NCBI GenBank assembly: GCA_965215165.1
Contig: CBDCCX010000006.1
Span: 2,170,001 to 2,234,000 of the forward strand
Length of the DNA stretch: 64,000 bases
Direction: 5' to 3'
DNA from: JANQRZ01 sp965215165
GTDB taxonomy: Bacteria; Bacteroidota; Rhodothermia; Rhodothermales; JANQRZ01
Numbering within the stretch: the stretch's first letter is position 1; the number at the start of each line of letters is the position of its first letter. The notes beneath the pieces are model-generated. The model was not told the origin of the DNA. It did not search any database and saw nothing but the letters and a program-made list of their open reading frames with translations. Of this stretch, positions 48,088 through 57,784 are shown piece by piece. Made by a program: the position numbers and the translations under genes.

Positions 48088-50454
48088 CTACCGCAGCAGC
48101 GTCACCCGCTGCGTCTGCACCTGCCCACCGACCACCAGCCGCACCAGGTACACCCCGCCGGCCAGACCCGACCCGTCGAAGACCTCCTCGTGGGAGCCCG
48201 CCTCGCGGCGCTCGTCGGCCAGCACCGCGACCTCGCGGCCGAGCACGTCGTAGACGGCCAAGCGCACCGTCGCCGTCTCGGGCAGCGCGAAGCCGACGGT
48301 GGCGGCGCGCGCGAACGGGTTCGGGAAGGCCGGCGCGAGGGCGACCTCGGCCGGCACCGCCGTCGAGGCGACGGGCTCGGTGCTCTGGGTCGAAGCCGCC
48401 TCGACGAGGGCGCTCAAGCCCTCGGCGGAGTGCCACTCGGCTAACGCCACCGTACCTGCCGTCTGCGCCGCGCCCGTTTTCTCAAAACTGAACGCGCCCT
48501 GCGCCACCACGGCGTCCGGGAACGTCCCGAGCCGAACGAGCAGCGTGTAGTCGCCGCTGCCGAGCCCGCCTGGCACCGTTCCTTGCAGCCTCACCGGCCC
48601 GACCGTCCGGTCTGCCGGGAGCCTCACCGCGCGCGGCCCTTCGACCGGCCCGAAGAGACCACCGTTCGGCAGCACCACCATCACCCACGCGTCGACGGAC
48701 TGCGCCGCCGAGGTGGTGTTGGCGAGCGTGACCTCGTACGTGACCTGTCCGCCCGAGGCCCCGATCGTGACCGGGTCGCCTTGCACCTCGGCGTGGGCGA
48801 GCAGAGCAGCTTCGGCGGCCTCGTAGGCTCCGAGGTCGATGTCGAGGCCCTCGACGCGCGGGGCGAGCGCGAGGTCGAGCGGGAGCTTCTCACTCGTGTT
48901 GCCATCGCCGTCCACGTCCTGGCGGTCGCGGGGCCGGAGCGTGGCATCGCCTTCGTCGCGGGCGGGCGAGGCGGGCAGCAGCGTGAGGTCGTCGTCGGCC
49001 GTGCCGACCGTGCCGTCGGGGCCGGCGGCGTCGGCGAAGAGCGGGTCGGCCACGAAGTTGCCGCCCTCGTCTATGACCTCGCTGAAGAAGCCGGTTCCGA
49101 TGCCCTGCATCAGGCTGTGGCGGAAGGTGGCCTCCACGTGATCGTAGAAATAGGCACCGGGGCCGCTCGCCGCTGTGTTCCCCCAGAAGATCGTGTTGTC
49201 GAGGGCAACTTCCAAGGTACCGTCAACCGAGTGGGCATCGCCGTACAGTCCGCCGCCTTGACTCGTAGCGCTGTTGCCCGCAAACGTGACGCTAGAAAAG
49301 GTAGCCAAGGTGCTGCCGAGATCAGAGTCGAGGTGAACGCCCCCGCCGGACCCCGCGTTGTTGCCGGTAAAGACGGTATTGGTGACCTTGAGCTGCACAG
49401 GGCCGACGAAGAAGCCAGGGCGCACGTACAGGCCCCCGCCCACAAACCCGGCACTGTTGCCCTCGAACCGAGCGTTTGTGATTTGGATGGTGTTGTTCAG
49501 AGGCGTACTCTGGTAGAAGAAGGCTCCCACCCCACCGGAGCCTGCGGCCGTATTCCCAGAGAACCGGACGTTCGTGAACTCGAACCGGACCGAGGCCGCG
49601 TCGCTGTGCACTGCGCCGCCAGTCAGGGCTGCGTTGTCTGAGAACACCACGTCGGAGGCCAAGATCGCCGTAGGAACCGATGCGTTTGCCAAGTCCCCCG
49701 TATTCAACGCTCCGCCTTTGCTATCAGCGCTGTTGCCGACGAAGGCCAGGTTGCGCAGCTTCGGGATGCAGATTATGCTGTTGCCGGCAAACCCTGACTG
49801 TTCGAAGACAAGCCCGCCGCCCGAACGCCCCGTGGCGTTCCCGGCGGTGACGGTGAATCCATCGAGGACGGGTGCAGCCGGTTGACTCTGGGTGCACGTC
49901 ACCTCGCTCATCCGCACGACGTGGTAGCTGTTCTCGTCGGCTCCGGCGAAGGCCGTCGGAATGGGGCCTGCGGCGCGCGCGAAGGCGCTCATCGCTTCCG
50001 CGTCGCGTTGCAGGTCGGCCCGTTCGGCCTCGGGCAGCGCAGCCAGCCGGGCCGCGACGTCTTCGCGCCACGATTCGTAAGCCGGATTGCGCTGCCTCGC
50101 GTCGTCGCCGGCCAGATCGCCGGAGAGAACGGTCTCGAACTGCGCCGGGTCGCGCTGCGCGGGGGTGCCGCCGCCGGAGGGGAAGCCGCCGTAGACTTCG
50201 ACGCCGTCGAGAATGTCGAACGAGGCGTCCCGGTCGCCGGTCGTGCTCGGGACGTAGGTCCCCTCAGCGACGCGCACCTCGTCGCCGTAGGCGGCCGCTC
50301 CGAGCGCGTCCTGGAGATCGGTGAAGGCGTCGCTCCACGAGGAGCCGTTGCCGGCCCCGCTCGCACCCTCATCAACGTAGAGGATGCTTTGGGACAAGGC
50401 AGGCGTAGCGAGGGACAGGACGAGGAAAAGGCATAGCACGCTGAGTCGGCGCAT
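48088..50454 (-). CDS. Surface protein with polymorphic beta-helix repeats and T9SS sorting domain
   Basis: 788 residues from the ATG at 50452-50454. Signal peptide (VLCLFLVLSLATPALS), then a right-handed beta-helix with DGNGSSWSDAFTDLQDAL and NSADSKGGALNTGD, GNTAAGSGGVGAFF, FTGNNAGSGGGVH-type repeats (about residues 90-560), the PMP-like polymorphic repeat style. A conserved module (about 600-695; VTYEVTLANTTSAAQSVDAWVMVVLPNG) follows, and then the sorting domain (APAFPNPFARAATVGFALP; YDVLGREVAVLADERREAGSHEE; GGVYLVRLVVGG). Probably exported by type IX secretion. The last 277 bp are nearly identical to those of the neighbouring protease gene. No enzyme signature was seen. Confidence 0.87.
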   Translation of the reverse strand: MRRLSVLCLFLVLSLATPALSQSILYVDEGASGAGNGSSWSDAFTDLQDALGAAAYGDEVRVAEGTYVPSTTGDRDASFDILDGVEVYGGFPSGGGTPAQRDPAQFETVLSGDLAGDDARQRNPAYESWREDVAARLAALPEAERADLQRDAEAMSAFARAAGPIPTAFAGADENSYHVVRMSEVTCTQSQPAAPVLDGFTVTAGNATGRSGGGLVFEQSGFAGNSIICIPKLRNLAFVGNSADSKGGALNTGDLANASVPTAILASDVVFSDNAALTGGAVHSDAASVRFEFTNVRFSGNTAAGSGGVGAFFYQSTPLNNTIQITNARFEGNSAGFVGGGLYVRPGFFVGPVQLKVTNTVFTGNNAGSGGGVHLDSDLGSTLATFSSVTFAGNSATSQGGGLYGDAHSVDGTLEVALDNTIFWGNTAASGPGAYFYDHVEATFRHSLMQGIGTGFFSEVIDEGGNFVADPLFADAAGPDGTVGTADDDLTLLPASPARDEGDATLRPRDRQDVDGDGNTSEKLPLDLALAPRVEGLDIDLGAYEAAEAALLAHAEVQGDPVTIGASGGQVTYEVTLANTTSAAQSVDAWVMVVLPNGGLFGPVEGPRAVRLPADRTVGPVRLQGTVPGGLGSGDYTLLVRLGTFPDAVVAQGAFSFEKTGAAQTAGTVALAEWHSAEGLSALVEAASTQSTEPVASTAVPAEVALAPAFPNPFARAATVGFALPETATVRLAVYDVLGREVAVLADERREAGSHEEVFDGSGLAGGVYLVRLVVGGQVQTQRVTLLR
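48094..48370. repeat. T9SS sorting-domain cassette, copy A
   Basis: 277 bp near the 3' end of the gene at 48088. It matches 50672-50948 with only two base differences seen by eye (one at each of the ACC/GCC codons near 48127 and one near 48355). Sequence outside diverges quickly. The match is much tighter than expected for independent genes. Confidence 0.9.
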
Positions 50455-50607
50455 CGGTCTGGGAGGTTGGGTAAAAGAAAGGTTTGGAGGCGCGTCGAGC
50501 CTTACGCGCTCCCTATATGATAAAAGACAGCCTCCCAATTTGCAAGTAAAGACGGTGAACCACGTAGACAAAAGGAAGCGGATCAGGGCGCATCACGCCC
50601 CAACGCA

Positions 50608-50643
50608 GCGGCGGCGGCGACCCCGAAGGATCACCGCCGCCGC
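50608..50643. terminator. Hairpin after the protease gene at 50666
   Basis: GCGGCGGCGGCGA at 50608-50620 pairs with TCACCGCCGCCGC at 50631-50643 (one mismatch, 10-nt loop). It lies 23 bp beyond the stop. It is a GC-rich intrinsic-terminator candidate without a T-run. Confidence 0.6.
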
Positions 50644-50665
50644 GATACATCGACCTACGGCCAGC

Positions 50666-53488
50666 CTACTTCAGCAGCGTCACCCGCTGCGTCTGCACCT
50701 GCCCGCCGACCACCAGCCGCACCAGGTACACCCCGCCGGCCAGACCCGACCCGTCGAAGACCTCCTCGTGGGAGCCCGCCTCGCGGCGCTCGTCGGCCAG
50801 CACCGCGACCTCGCGGCCGAGCACGTCGTAGACGGCCAAGCGCACCGTCGCCGTCTCGGGCAGCGCGAAGCCGACGGTGGCGGCGCGCGCGAACGGGTTC
50901 GGGAAGGCCGGCGCGAGGGCGACCTCGGTCGGCACCGCCGTCGAGGCGGCGGCCTCGGTGACGCCGTTGGCCTCGGCGGCCAGGACCTCCAGACCCTCGG
51001 CCAGCGTCCAGCCTTCCAGGGTCGCCTCGCTCGCGGTCCGCGCGCCGGTCTTCTGGAAGGTGAACGAGTCCTCGCCCCGGACGTCATCCGGGAACGTCCC
51101 TACGCGCACGAGCACGGTGTAGGCGCCGGCCGGAGCACGCCCCGGCACGTTCGCCCGGAGCCGTACCGGTCCGACCGTCCGGCCCGCCGGCAGCCCGACC
51201 GAGCGCGGCCCCTCGACCGGCCCGACGATGTTGCCGTCGGGCAACTGCGCGACCACCCACGCATCGAACCGCTGGGTGCTCACCGTCCCGTTCGTGAGCG
51301 TGACGTCGTAGTTGAAGGCGCCGCCCGGCGGGCCGAGCACGACGGGCGGGTTGACCGCCTCGGCGTCGACGATCAGCCCACCGACACCCGTCACGGTCAG
51401 GCGCACGGGGTAGGTGTAGCTCGCCGGCTCGTTGGTCGAGAGGGCCAGCGTGTTGGTGTACGTCCCCGGCAGCAGCCCGTCGGCGCTGACCGCGACCGTG
51501 ACCGTGGCCGACCCGCCCGGCGCGATGGAGCCCATCGCCGGGGTCACGTCCGTGATGAAGCCCGGCACCTGCCCGATCAGCACGGCCAGCCCGTCTTCGA
51601 CGTAGGACGCGAACGAAGACACCTCCAGTCCGATCGAGCCGTCCGCGTTTTCGACCCCGATCGAGGCCGAGGTGCGGTCGCCGTCCATCGACTCGTACTG
51701 GAAGAGGATGGTGCCGTCGTCGTTCAGGATGGCCTGGAACGTGTAGTTGTCCCCCGTGCCGGGGCCGGGGAAGTGCGGGACGTTCTCCCACTGCACCACG
51801 AAGCGGCCGTCGCCGAGGTTCTGGTAGTAGACCTGCCCAGTGCCGTCGCCGGGGTCGAGGTCGTCCCAGAACGGGGCGATCAGGTTGTTGGGCGTGTTGC
51901 CGTTCGGGATGGGGTCGTTGGTGAAGTCGGACGGGGTGCTGTCGGAGGGGTCGAAGGTGAGGTAGCCGTTCGACGAGATGCCGACCTGCGTCTTGGCGTC
52001 GCCGTAGAACTCGAACGTGAACGGCAGCGGGACGAAGCGGCCGTCGTCATCGCCGAGGTTGAGCGCCGTGCCGACCCCGGAGATGTCGACGAAGTCGAAG
52101 ACCGGGCCGTCGGGCTCGTTCGAGTCGATCCAGCCGTAGCCGAAGGCGTCGGGGCCGCCGGCCCCGCGCGCGGGGGCCGTGCCCTGGCGCGGGTCGGCCT
52201 CGCCCTTGCCCAGCTCGAGGTGCGGCAGGGCCGCCGAGGCGCTGCGCGAGAACTGGAGGAAGTCGTACGTCAGGTCCTCGTTGCCGCTGTTGCTGATCGT
52301 CAGCGTGGCGGTGCCGCTCGTGCTCGGGGCCAGCGTCAGGTCCAGCCCGACGCTCGGGGCGGGGTCGAACGAGGCGACGGGCATCGAGCCGTCGATCTGG
52401 TCCCAGAAGGCGGTGTTGAAGGTGCTCGTGCCGCTGTTGCTGCCGGTCCCCGCGGTCGAGCAGCCGCCGTTGGTGTGGACGCCGATGGCGCGGCCCGTGG
52501 CCTCGTCGATGACCGGGCTGCCGGAGTTGCCGCCCTCGGTGTCGGTCTGGTAGCGCACCGTGGTGCCGGTGTTGCTGATGCTGGGGCCGGTGTGGGTCTG
52601 CTGCGTCTGGTTCTGGGCGTTGCGCCCGCCGGTGGAGCCGGGCGGCGTGTCGTCGACGCCGTAGCCGGTGATGCGGATCGTGGTCGGGCTGCGGTCGCGG
52701 ACGACGTCGAAGAACGCGCCCTGCGCCTGGAGCGCGGTGAGGCCGGTCTGCGTGTTGGGCTGGGTGCGGAAGACGCCCCAGTCGTTGCCGATGCTGCCGT
52801 TGGCCGAGACGATGCTGCTGCCGATCACGGTGTACTGGTCCGCCGGGGGGGGATTCTGGATGGCCCCGTTGGGCAGCGACGGCGGCACGTTGAACTGCAC
52901 GACGCTCGCCCCCGAGGCGACGCAGTGGCCGGCGCTGACGAACATGCCGCTCTCGATGAGCCACGCCGTGCAGCCGACGCTGAGCAGACGCCCGGCCGCC
53001 GGGTCGCTCGACGCGGTGCGGTCGTCCTGCGAGCCGCACTGCGAGCGGCCGTCGACCGGCGGGACGTCGCCGACCGTGACCTCCTCGATGCGCGCGAAGA
53101 CGCCCTCGTCGCCGGGGGCGACGAAGAGCTTCACCTCGACGGCGTCGCCGTTGAAGTAGGCGCTCGTGTTCTCCCACTGCGCGAGCGCGGCGGCGTCGAG
53201 GTGCTGCACGGCCCCGTCCTGGAGCGAGGTGACCGTGAGGTAGCTGCCGGTGCCGAGGGCGGCGTCGCTGAAGGCGAGCCGCAGCCACGGCGCGTCAGGG
53301 ACTTCGACGACGGCGCTGTAGGCCTCGACGGCCGCCGCCGCGCGCTGGTTTTCGTGGACGCCCGAGTCGAGGGCGTAGCGCTCGACGTGGGAGACGAGCG
53401 GGGCCGTCTGCGCGAGCGCCACGTGGGGCAGCCCGACGAGGAGCGCCGCGACGAGCGTCAGCGCAAGAGAACGAAGCGAGAAGGTCAT
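50666..53488 (-). CDS. Secreted trypsin-like serine protease with T9SS sorting domain
   Basis: 940 residues. A Sec signal peptide is followed by a propeptide/beta domain. The S1-type catalytic residues are visible: His in SAGHCVA (about 186), Asp in NDWGVFR (about 236) and Ser in GGNSGSPV (about 322). Residues about 340-560 hold a beta-sandwich with GNTPNNLIAPFWDDLDPG, a NIDO-like extension. A CARDB-like module (VTPAMGSIAPGGSATVTV), the same pre-sorting module as its neighbour (VTLTNGTVSTQRFDAWVVAQLPDG) and a T9SS domain end the chain. It should digest extracellular proteins. It lies 211 bp before the beta-helix T9SS gene, in the same direction. Confidence 0.9.
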   Translation of the reverse strand: MTFSLRSLALTLVAALLVGLPHVALAQTAPLVSHVERYALDSGVHENQRAAAAVEAYSAVVEVPDAPWLRLAFSDAALGTGSYLTVTSLQDGAVQHLDAAALAQWENTSAYFNGDAVEVKLFVAPGDEGVFARIEEVTVGDVPPVDGRSQCGSQDDRTASSDPAAGRLLSVGCTAWLIESGMFVSAGHCVASGASVVQFNVPPSLPNGAIQNPPPADQYTVIGSSIVSANGSIGNDWGVFRTQPNTQTGLTALQAQGAFFDVVRDRSPTTIRITGYGVDDTPPGSTGGRNAQNQTQQTHTGPSISNTGTTVRYQTDTEGGNSGSPVIDEATGRAIGVHTNGGCSTAGTGSNSGTSTFNTAFWDQIDGSMPVASFDPAPSVGLDLTLAPSTSGTATLTISNSGNEDLTYDFLQFSRSASAALPHLELGKGEADPRQGTAPARGAGGPDAFGYGWIDSNEPDGPVFDFVDISGVGTALNLGDDDGRFVPLPFTFEFYGDAKTQVGISSNGYLTFDPSDSTPSDFTNDPIPNGNTPNNLIAPFWDDLDPGDGTGQVYYQNLGDGRFVVQWENVPHFPGPGTGDNYTFQAILNDDGTILFQYESMDGDRTSASIGVENADGSIGLEVSSFASYVEDGLAVLIGQVPGFITDVTPAMGSIAPGGSATVTVAVSADGLLPGTYTNTLALSTNEPASYTYPVRLTVTGVGGLIVDAEAVNPPVVLGPPGGAFNYDVTLTNGTVSTQRFDAWVVAQLPDGNIVGPVEGPRSVGLPAGRTVGPVRLRANVPGRAPAGAYTVLVRVGTFPDDVRGEDSFTFQKTGARTASEATLEGWTLAEGLEVLAAEANGVTEAAASTAVPTEVALAPAFPNPFARAATVGFALPETATVRLAVYDVLGREVAVLADERREAGSHEEVFDGSGLAGGVYLVRLVVGGQVQTQRVTLLK
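50672..50948. repeat. T9SS sorting-domain cassette, copy B
   Basis: 277-bp partner of 48094-48370, offset by 2578 bp and in the same orientation. It encodes about the last 92 residues of the protease. Recombination between the two copies would delete or invert nothing essential but could fuse the two genes. Confidence 0.9.
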
Positions 53489-53778
53489 GGTCGATCTGGT
53501 TGAGTTGGAAGGGGGAAGTCCCCTAACCTAGGGCAAAATCGAGGCGCGCGAAAGTCCAGTCTAGAGAAAACTTCACGCCACCAAGGCGTTTCCGGTTTTG
53601 CCCGTCCGCTCTCGGCCGGCCCGGCCCCTCGCTTTTCGCCAACTCTTTCCCGCTGCGCCCCACCGGCCGGGCGTTCTTTAGCGCGCTGTCTTTCCCCCCT
53701 CGCCGCGCCGGCCATACTAGGACCGGAGCCTCGGCGTTGATCCTGCTGTCTGCCCGACCCATCCACCGCGTTCCCCGT

Positions 53779-54996
53779 ATGCGCCGACTTCGGCTCCCCC
53801 GCGCTCTCCGGCTCGGCCTTCCCGTGGCTACCCTGCTTCTGCTAGCGGCCTGCGAGAACCCGTCCGGCCTCCCCGACGGCTTCGGCGACGACGGGGCGAG
53901 CGACCCCACCGCCACCCCGCTCCGCGCCGACTCGGCTTTCCTCGCCCCGCTCGACGACTTCACCGGCGCGTTCGTCTCCAACACTGGCTTCACGACCTTC
54001 CGGCTGCTCGCCGGCCAGGCGGACGATCCCGACTTCGGCGCGGTCACGGCGCTCGGCTACATCGACGTGCTCGCTCCGGCGACGTTCCCCGAGGGCTTCC
54101 GCGACCGGCCGGTGGAAGAGGTCACCCTCCGGCTCGTGCGCGATTACGTCTACGGGGACACCCTCCTGCCGACCGTCTTCGACCTGCGCCAGGTGGCCGA
54201 GGAGTGGAACGCCATCGGGTCGGACGGCGGGTCGGTGACGTCGGACACGCTCTTCCCCGTCCAGGACGAGATCATCACCAGCTTCGAGGTCGCCGGGGAC
54301 TCGCTCGTCGAGGTGGCGATGCCGGAGGACTGGATCGCGGCGAACGACACGACGCTGCGGAGCACCCAGTTCTCGACGCTCTTCCACGGCTTCCAGCTCC
54401 GGGCCCAGGACGGGAGCACGGCGGCCTACGGCTTCACCGGCGCTTCGTCGCTCGAGCTCATCTCCGACGGCGACACGGTGCGCTACCAAGCCTCGGAGCT
54501 GTTCTCGAACATCGAGGCCGAGCCGCCGACGGTGCCGCTCGGCGACGGCGTCGTCCGGCTCCAGGACGGCACCGGCCTCGGGCTCGAGCTGAACTTCGAC
54601 CTCGGCGCGCTCGGCCGCACGGCGCTCAACACCGCCTTCGTCCGCGTCGACGTGGGTGAGACGCCCGACGCGCAGCCCGGCTTCGCCCGCCCCGTCGCCG
54701 AGGAGCTGGCCCTCTTCGGCCTCCCCGGACCAGACTCGACGAACAGCGCCGCCGCCCTCGCGCCGCTCTTCCTGGCCTCGGCCACGCGGGACGAGGACGG
54801 CCAGACGTTCTCGTTCAACTCGGCGGCGCTGACGGCCGTGCTGCAACAGCTCGTGCTCGGCACCTCGCGCCTCGAGGGCTTCGCCATCGGCTTCCCCACG
54901 GCCCCGCCGAGCCTCGACGTGGTCCCGCTCCTCGGCCTCGGCGGCGAGGCGCGAGGCCCGCGCGCCGTCCTCGTCCTGATCCCGGGCGACGGCTAG
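53779..54996 (+). CDS. Exported lipoprotein of unknown function
   Basis: 405 residues from the ATG at 53779. Signal peptide with lipobox LLLLAAC, so it is probably anchored by lipid in the envelope. The mature chain is rich in beta structure and acidic (DNDFGDDG-like spacer, then ATFPEGFRDRPVEEVTLRLV; FELISDGDTVRYQ; GTGLGLELNFDLG). Similar long lipoproteins in Bacteroidota sit near outer-membrane barrels, but no family is recognised here. It starts a three-gene rightward cluster (lipoprotein, barrel, TPR) after a 290-bp divergent gap (53489-53778) in which I see nothing else. Confidence 0.65.
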   Translation: MRRLRLPRALRLGLPVATLLLLAACENPSGLPDGFGDDGASDPTATPLRADSAFLAPLDDFTGAFVSNTGFTTFRLLAGQADDPDFGAVTALGYIDVLAPATFPEGFRDRPVEEVTLRLVRDYVYGDTLLPTVFDLRQVAEEWNAIGSDGGSVTSDTLFPVQDEIITSFEVAGDSLVEVAMPEDWIAANDTTLRSTQFSTLFHGFQLRAQDGSTAAYGFTGASSLELISDGDTVRYQASELFSNIEAEPPTVPLGDGVVRLQDGTGLGLELNFDLGALGRTALNTAFVRVDVGETPDAQPGFARPVAEELALFGLPGPDSTNSAAALAPLFLASATRDEDGQTFSFNSAALTAVLQQLVLGTSRLEGFAIGFPTAPPSLDVVPLLGLGGEARGPRAVLVLIPGDG

Positions 54997-55055
54997 GGCA
55001 GTGCTCCGGCAACCCAACGGCGCGCCGCGTGTCTCTCTCGTACCCTCCGCTTTTT

Positions 55056-56372
55056 ATGTCCATGCGTCTTCTCGCTCTCGCGCTCGTGCTCCTGGCCGCC
55101 CTCCCCGCGCAGGCGCAGAGCAACCGGAACTACGGCACGGCCTACTCGCGCTTCGGCCTCGGCGAGCGGCACTCGTTCGAGTCGTCCCAGGCCGCGATGC
55201 TCGGCGGCGCGGGCGTCGCCCTCCGCTCGCCGCTCTACAACGGGATCGGCAACCCGGCCCTGTGGAGCGACCTGGCGCTGACGCAGTTCAGCGCGAGCGC
55301 CGCCGTCGAGGGGCTGGAGTCCGAGGACGCGACCGGCGAGACCGGCCGGCTGACGAGCGGCGCGCTCGAGGGGCTGCAGTTCGGCGTGCCGCTGCTCGCC
55401 GGGCGGCTCGGGATGACGCTCGCCCTGCGGCCGTTCACGCGCGTCAACTACCTCACCGCGCGCGACGGCGTCGTGGCCGACACGACGCTCCTCGACGACC
55501 CGCTCCCCTACCGCGAGAACCTCGAGGGCGACGGCGGCCTCCAGCAGGTCCGCTTCGGGCTCGGCTACCGGCTCGGCCCGGCCCTGGCCGTCGGCGCGAG
55601 CGTGGACGTGCTCTTCGGGGCCATCGACTACGTCCAGCGGATCGACTACGAGAGCGGGGCCATCGCCGAGGCCCGCGTGACGCGGACGACGACGCTCAGC
55701 GGCGTCAGCGGCACCGTCGGCGTCCTCGGCTCGAAGGTGGGCGTCTTCGGCAAGCAGGACGCCTTCTCGGTCGGGGCGACGCTCTCGCTCCCGACCCGGC
55801 TTAGCGGCGAGCGCTCGCGCACGAGCGGCTTCTCGCTCGACCAAGACACGCTCACCACGCGCGGCGACGGCCAGGTAACGGTCCCGCTCCAGGTCGTGGC
55901 CGGCCTCTCCTACCTCCCCGACGCGCGGTGGACGCTCGCCGCCGACGTCCGCTACGAGCCGTGGAGCGCCTTCGAGAGCGACTTCGCCTTCGGCGGCTTC
56001 GATCCCACCACCGCCTGCACCGAGGGCTGCGACCAGCTTCGCGACCGGCTCCGGGTCGGCGGCGGCGTCCAGTTCGTGCCGGCCGGCTCGGAGCGGGCGC
56101 GGGGCTATCTTGCCCGGACCGCCTACCGCCTCGGCGGCTACGCCGACCGCGCCTACTACGACGCCGGCAGCACCCCAGGCTCCGTCACGACGCTCGCGCT
56201 CACCGGCGGCCTCAGCCTGCCGGCCGTGCTCCCGACGGCGCGCCTCGACCTCGGCTTCGAGGTCGGCACGCGCGGCACCACCGAGCGCGGTTTGGTCCGC
56301 GATTTGTTTATCAAAGGGTCGGCCACGATTAACTTCGGCGAGCGCTGGTTCCGACGGCGCAAGCTGGGCTAG
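55056..56372 (+). CDS. Outer-membrane beta-barrel protein (FadL/PorV-like outline)
   Basis: 438 residues from the ATG at 55056. Signal peptide (LLALALVLLAALPAQAQ), then NRNYGTAYSRFGLGERHSFESSQAAMLGGAGVALRSPLYNGIGNPALWS. This is the common opening of FadL-like and PorV-type barrels in this phylum (a small N-terminal plug and repeated GxA/NPA motif). It continues with strands such as FGLGYRLGPALAVGASVDVLFG and ends in a strand (LFIKGSATINFGERWF) suited to insertion by BAM. The substrate is unknown. 59 bp after the lipoprotein. Confidence 0.68.
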   Translation: MSMRLLALALVLLAALPAQAQSNRNYGTAYSRFGLGERHSFESSQAAMLGGAGVALRSPLYNGIGNPALWSDLALTQFSASAAVEGLESEDATGETGRLTSGALEGLQFGVPLLAGRLGMTLALRPFTRVNYLTARDGVVADTTLLDDPLPYRENLEGDGGLQQVRFGLGYRLGPALAVGASVDVLFGAIDYVQRIDYESGAIAEARVTRTTTLSGVSGTVGVLGSKVGVFGKQDAFSVGATLSLPTRLSGERSRTSGFSLDQDTLTTRGDGQVTVPLQVVAGLSYLPDARWTLAADVRYEPWSAFESDFAFGGFDPTTACTEGCDQLRDRLRVGGGVQFVPAGSERARGYLARTAYRLGGYADRAYYDAGSTPGSVTTLALTGGLSLPAVLPTARLDLGFEVGTRGTTERGLVRDLFIKGSATINFGERWFRRRKLG

Positions 56373-56427
56373 CCGCCCCCTTGCCGAACCCCTCCTGTCC
56401 GCTTTTCTGACCGCAACCGACCGACCG

Positions 56428-57765
56428 ATGACCCGTCTCCTCGCCCCTTTCGTCCTCCTCGCCCTGCTCGTCGTCGGGCTCGCCCCGGCGGCCTCCGCTC
56501 AGCCGGAGGGCGAGATCGAGTGCTCCGATGATCGCAACGAGAAGGCGATCCACTACACGCTCTACGCCGAGCCGTTCAAGGCCGGCGACTACGAGGGCGC
56601 GCTCCCCGAGCTGCGGTGGATCCTCGAGTGCGACCCGACCTTCACCGGCCGGGACCCCGACGGCCGCAACCTCCGCCGCGCCGTCGCCCTCTTCGACAGC
56701 CTCGCCGCGCGGGCCGCGACCCCGGCCGAGCAGAAGGCGTATCTCGACGAGGCGCTTGCGGTGCTCGACACCGCGCCGTCCATCTTGCAGGAGGCCGGCG
56801 TCGCGGTCGAGCCGCACGAGTACGTCCTCCGCAAAGGCCGCTTCATCCAGAGCTATCCCGACGTCTTGGCCGACCGGCAGCCGATGGTTTACGACCTCTT
56901 CGTCGAGGCCTTCGAGATGCAGCCGGACTCGCTGAGCGACTACTACGTCAACTACATCGCGGGCGAGCGCGTCCGCCGCGCCCTCGAGGAGGACACGCCC
57001 GAGGCCAAGGTCGCCGCGCGCGAGTACCTCGTCGACGAGCTCCAGCCGCAGGCCGACGACCCGGCCTACATCGACGGGCTGATGGAGAGCCTCATCACGA
57101 CGCCGCGCGAGCAGTACGCCTTCCTCAAGGAGCGCTACGAGGAGGACGCCGAGCAGCTCTCCGAGGACGAGCTGAAGACGCTCTACTCGCTCAACCAGAA
57201 CGAGGAGCTCAAGGACCCCGAGCTGAACCGCACGCTCCGCGAGGTGATGCTCACGCTCGACCCGACGCCGGGCCTGCTGCTCAGCTTCGCCCGCCAGTCG
57301 GCCGATGACGGCGACTACACCGCCGCGCAGGAGTTCTACGACCGCGCCCTCGCGCTCGCCGAGGACCCGGTGGAGAAGCGCGACATCAACTACGCCATCG
57401 CCGTCTTCAAGGACTCGCAAGGCCAGCGCGCCGGGGCGGCCAACTACGCCCGCGCCGCGCTCGACTTCGACTCGAACCACGGGCCGTCGCTCTACCTCAT
57501 CGCCGGCCTCATCCAGCGCTCCGTCGGCCGGGGCGACGCCCGCGCCGCCGCCGGCTACTGGTGCGCCGCCGACCAGTACAGCCGCGCCGCCAACGCCGCC
57601 GCCAGCTCCGGCGACAGCGACCTCGCAGCGAGTGCCCGCCGCGCCGCCGGGAACGCCGCCAATGCCGGGCCGAACGCCGAAGACTACTTCTTCCTCGGCT
57701 GGCAGCCCGGCCAGACCATCACGGCCTCCTACGGCTGGGGAAGCTGCTCGACGCGCGTCCGCTAG
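56428..57765 (+). CDS. Periplasmic TPR-repeat protein
   Basis: 445 residues from the ATG at 56428. Signal peptide (APFVLLALLVVGLAPAASAQ). The rest is helical with tetratricopeptide-like units, e.g. GDYEGALPELRWILECDP, DGDYTAAQEFYDRALALAEDP and GQRAGAANYARAALDFDSNHGPSLYLIAGL. Two cysteines (ECS and ILECDP) lie near the start and two near the end (GYWCAADQ, GSCSTRVR), possibly forming disulfides. It may scaffold an envelope complex with its two upstream neighbours. Function is not known. Confidence 0.7.
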   Translation: MTRLLAPFVLLALLVVGLAPAASAQPEGEIECSDDRNEKAIHYTLYAEPFKAGDYEGALPELRWILECDPTFTGRDPDGRNLRRAVALFDSLAARAATPAEQKAYLDEALAVLDTAPSILQEAGVAVEPHEYVLRKGRFIQSYPDVLADRQPMVYDLFVEAFEMQPDSLSDYYVNYIAGERVRRALEEDTPEAKVAAREYLVDELQPQADDPAYIDGLMESLITTPREQYAFLKERYEEDAEQLSEDELKTLYSLNQNEELKDPELNRTLREVMLTLDPTPGLLLSFARQSADDGDYTAAQEFYDRALALAEDPVEKRDINYAIAVFKDSQGQRAGAANYARAALDFDSNHGPSLYLIAGLIQRSVGRGDARAAAGYWCAADQYSRAANAAASSGDSDLAASARRAAGNAANAGPNAEDYFFLGWQPGQTITASYGWGSCSTRVR

Positions 57766-57784
57766 TCCAGGCTGCCTCTCGCCT

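Noticed and set aside
53489..53766. Small protein in the gap before the lipoprotein
   Set aside because: The frame has no recognisable start context or family and lies in a GC-rich divergent promoter gap.
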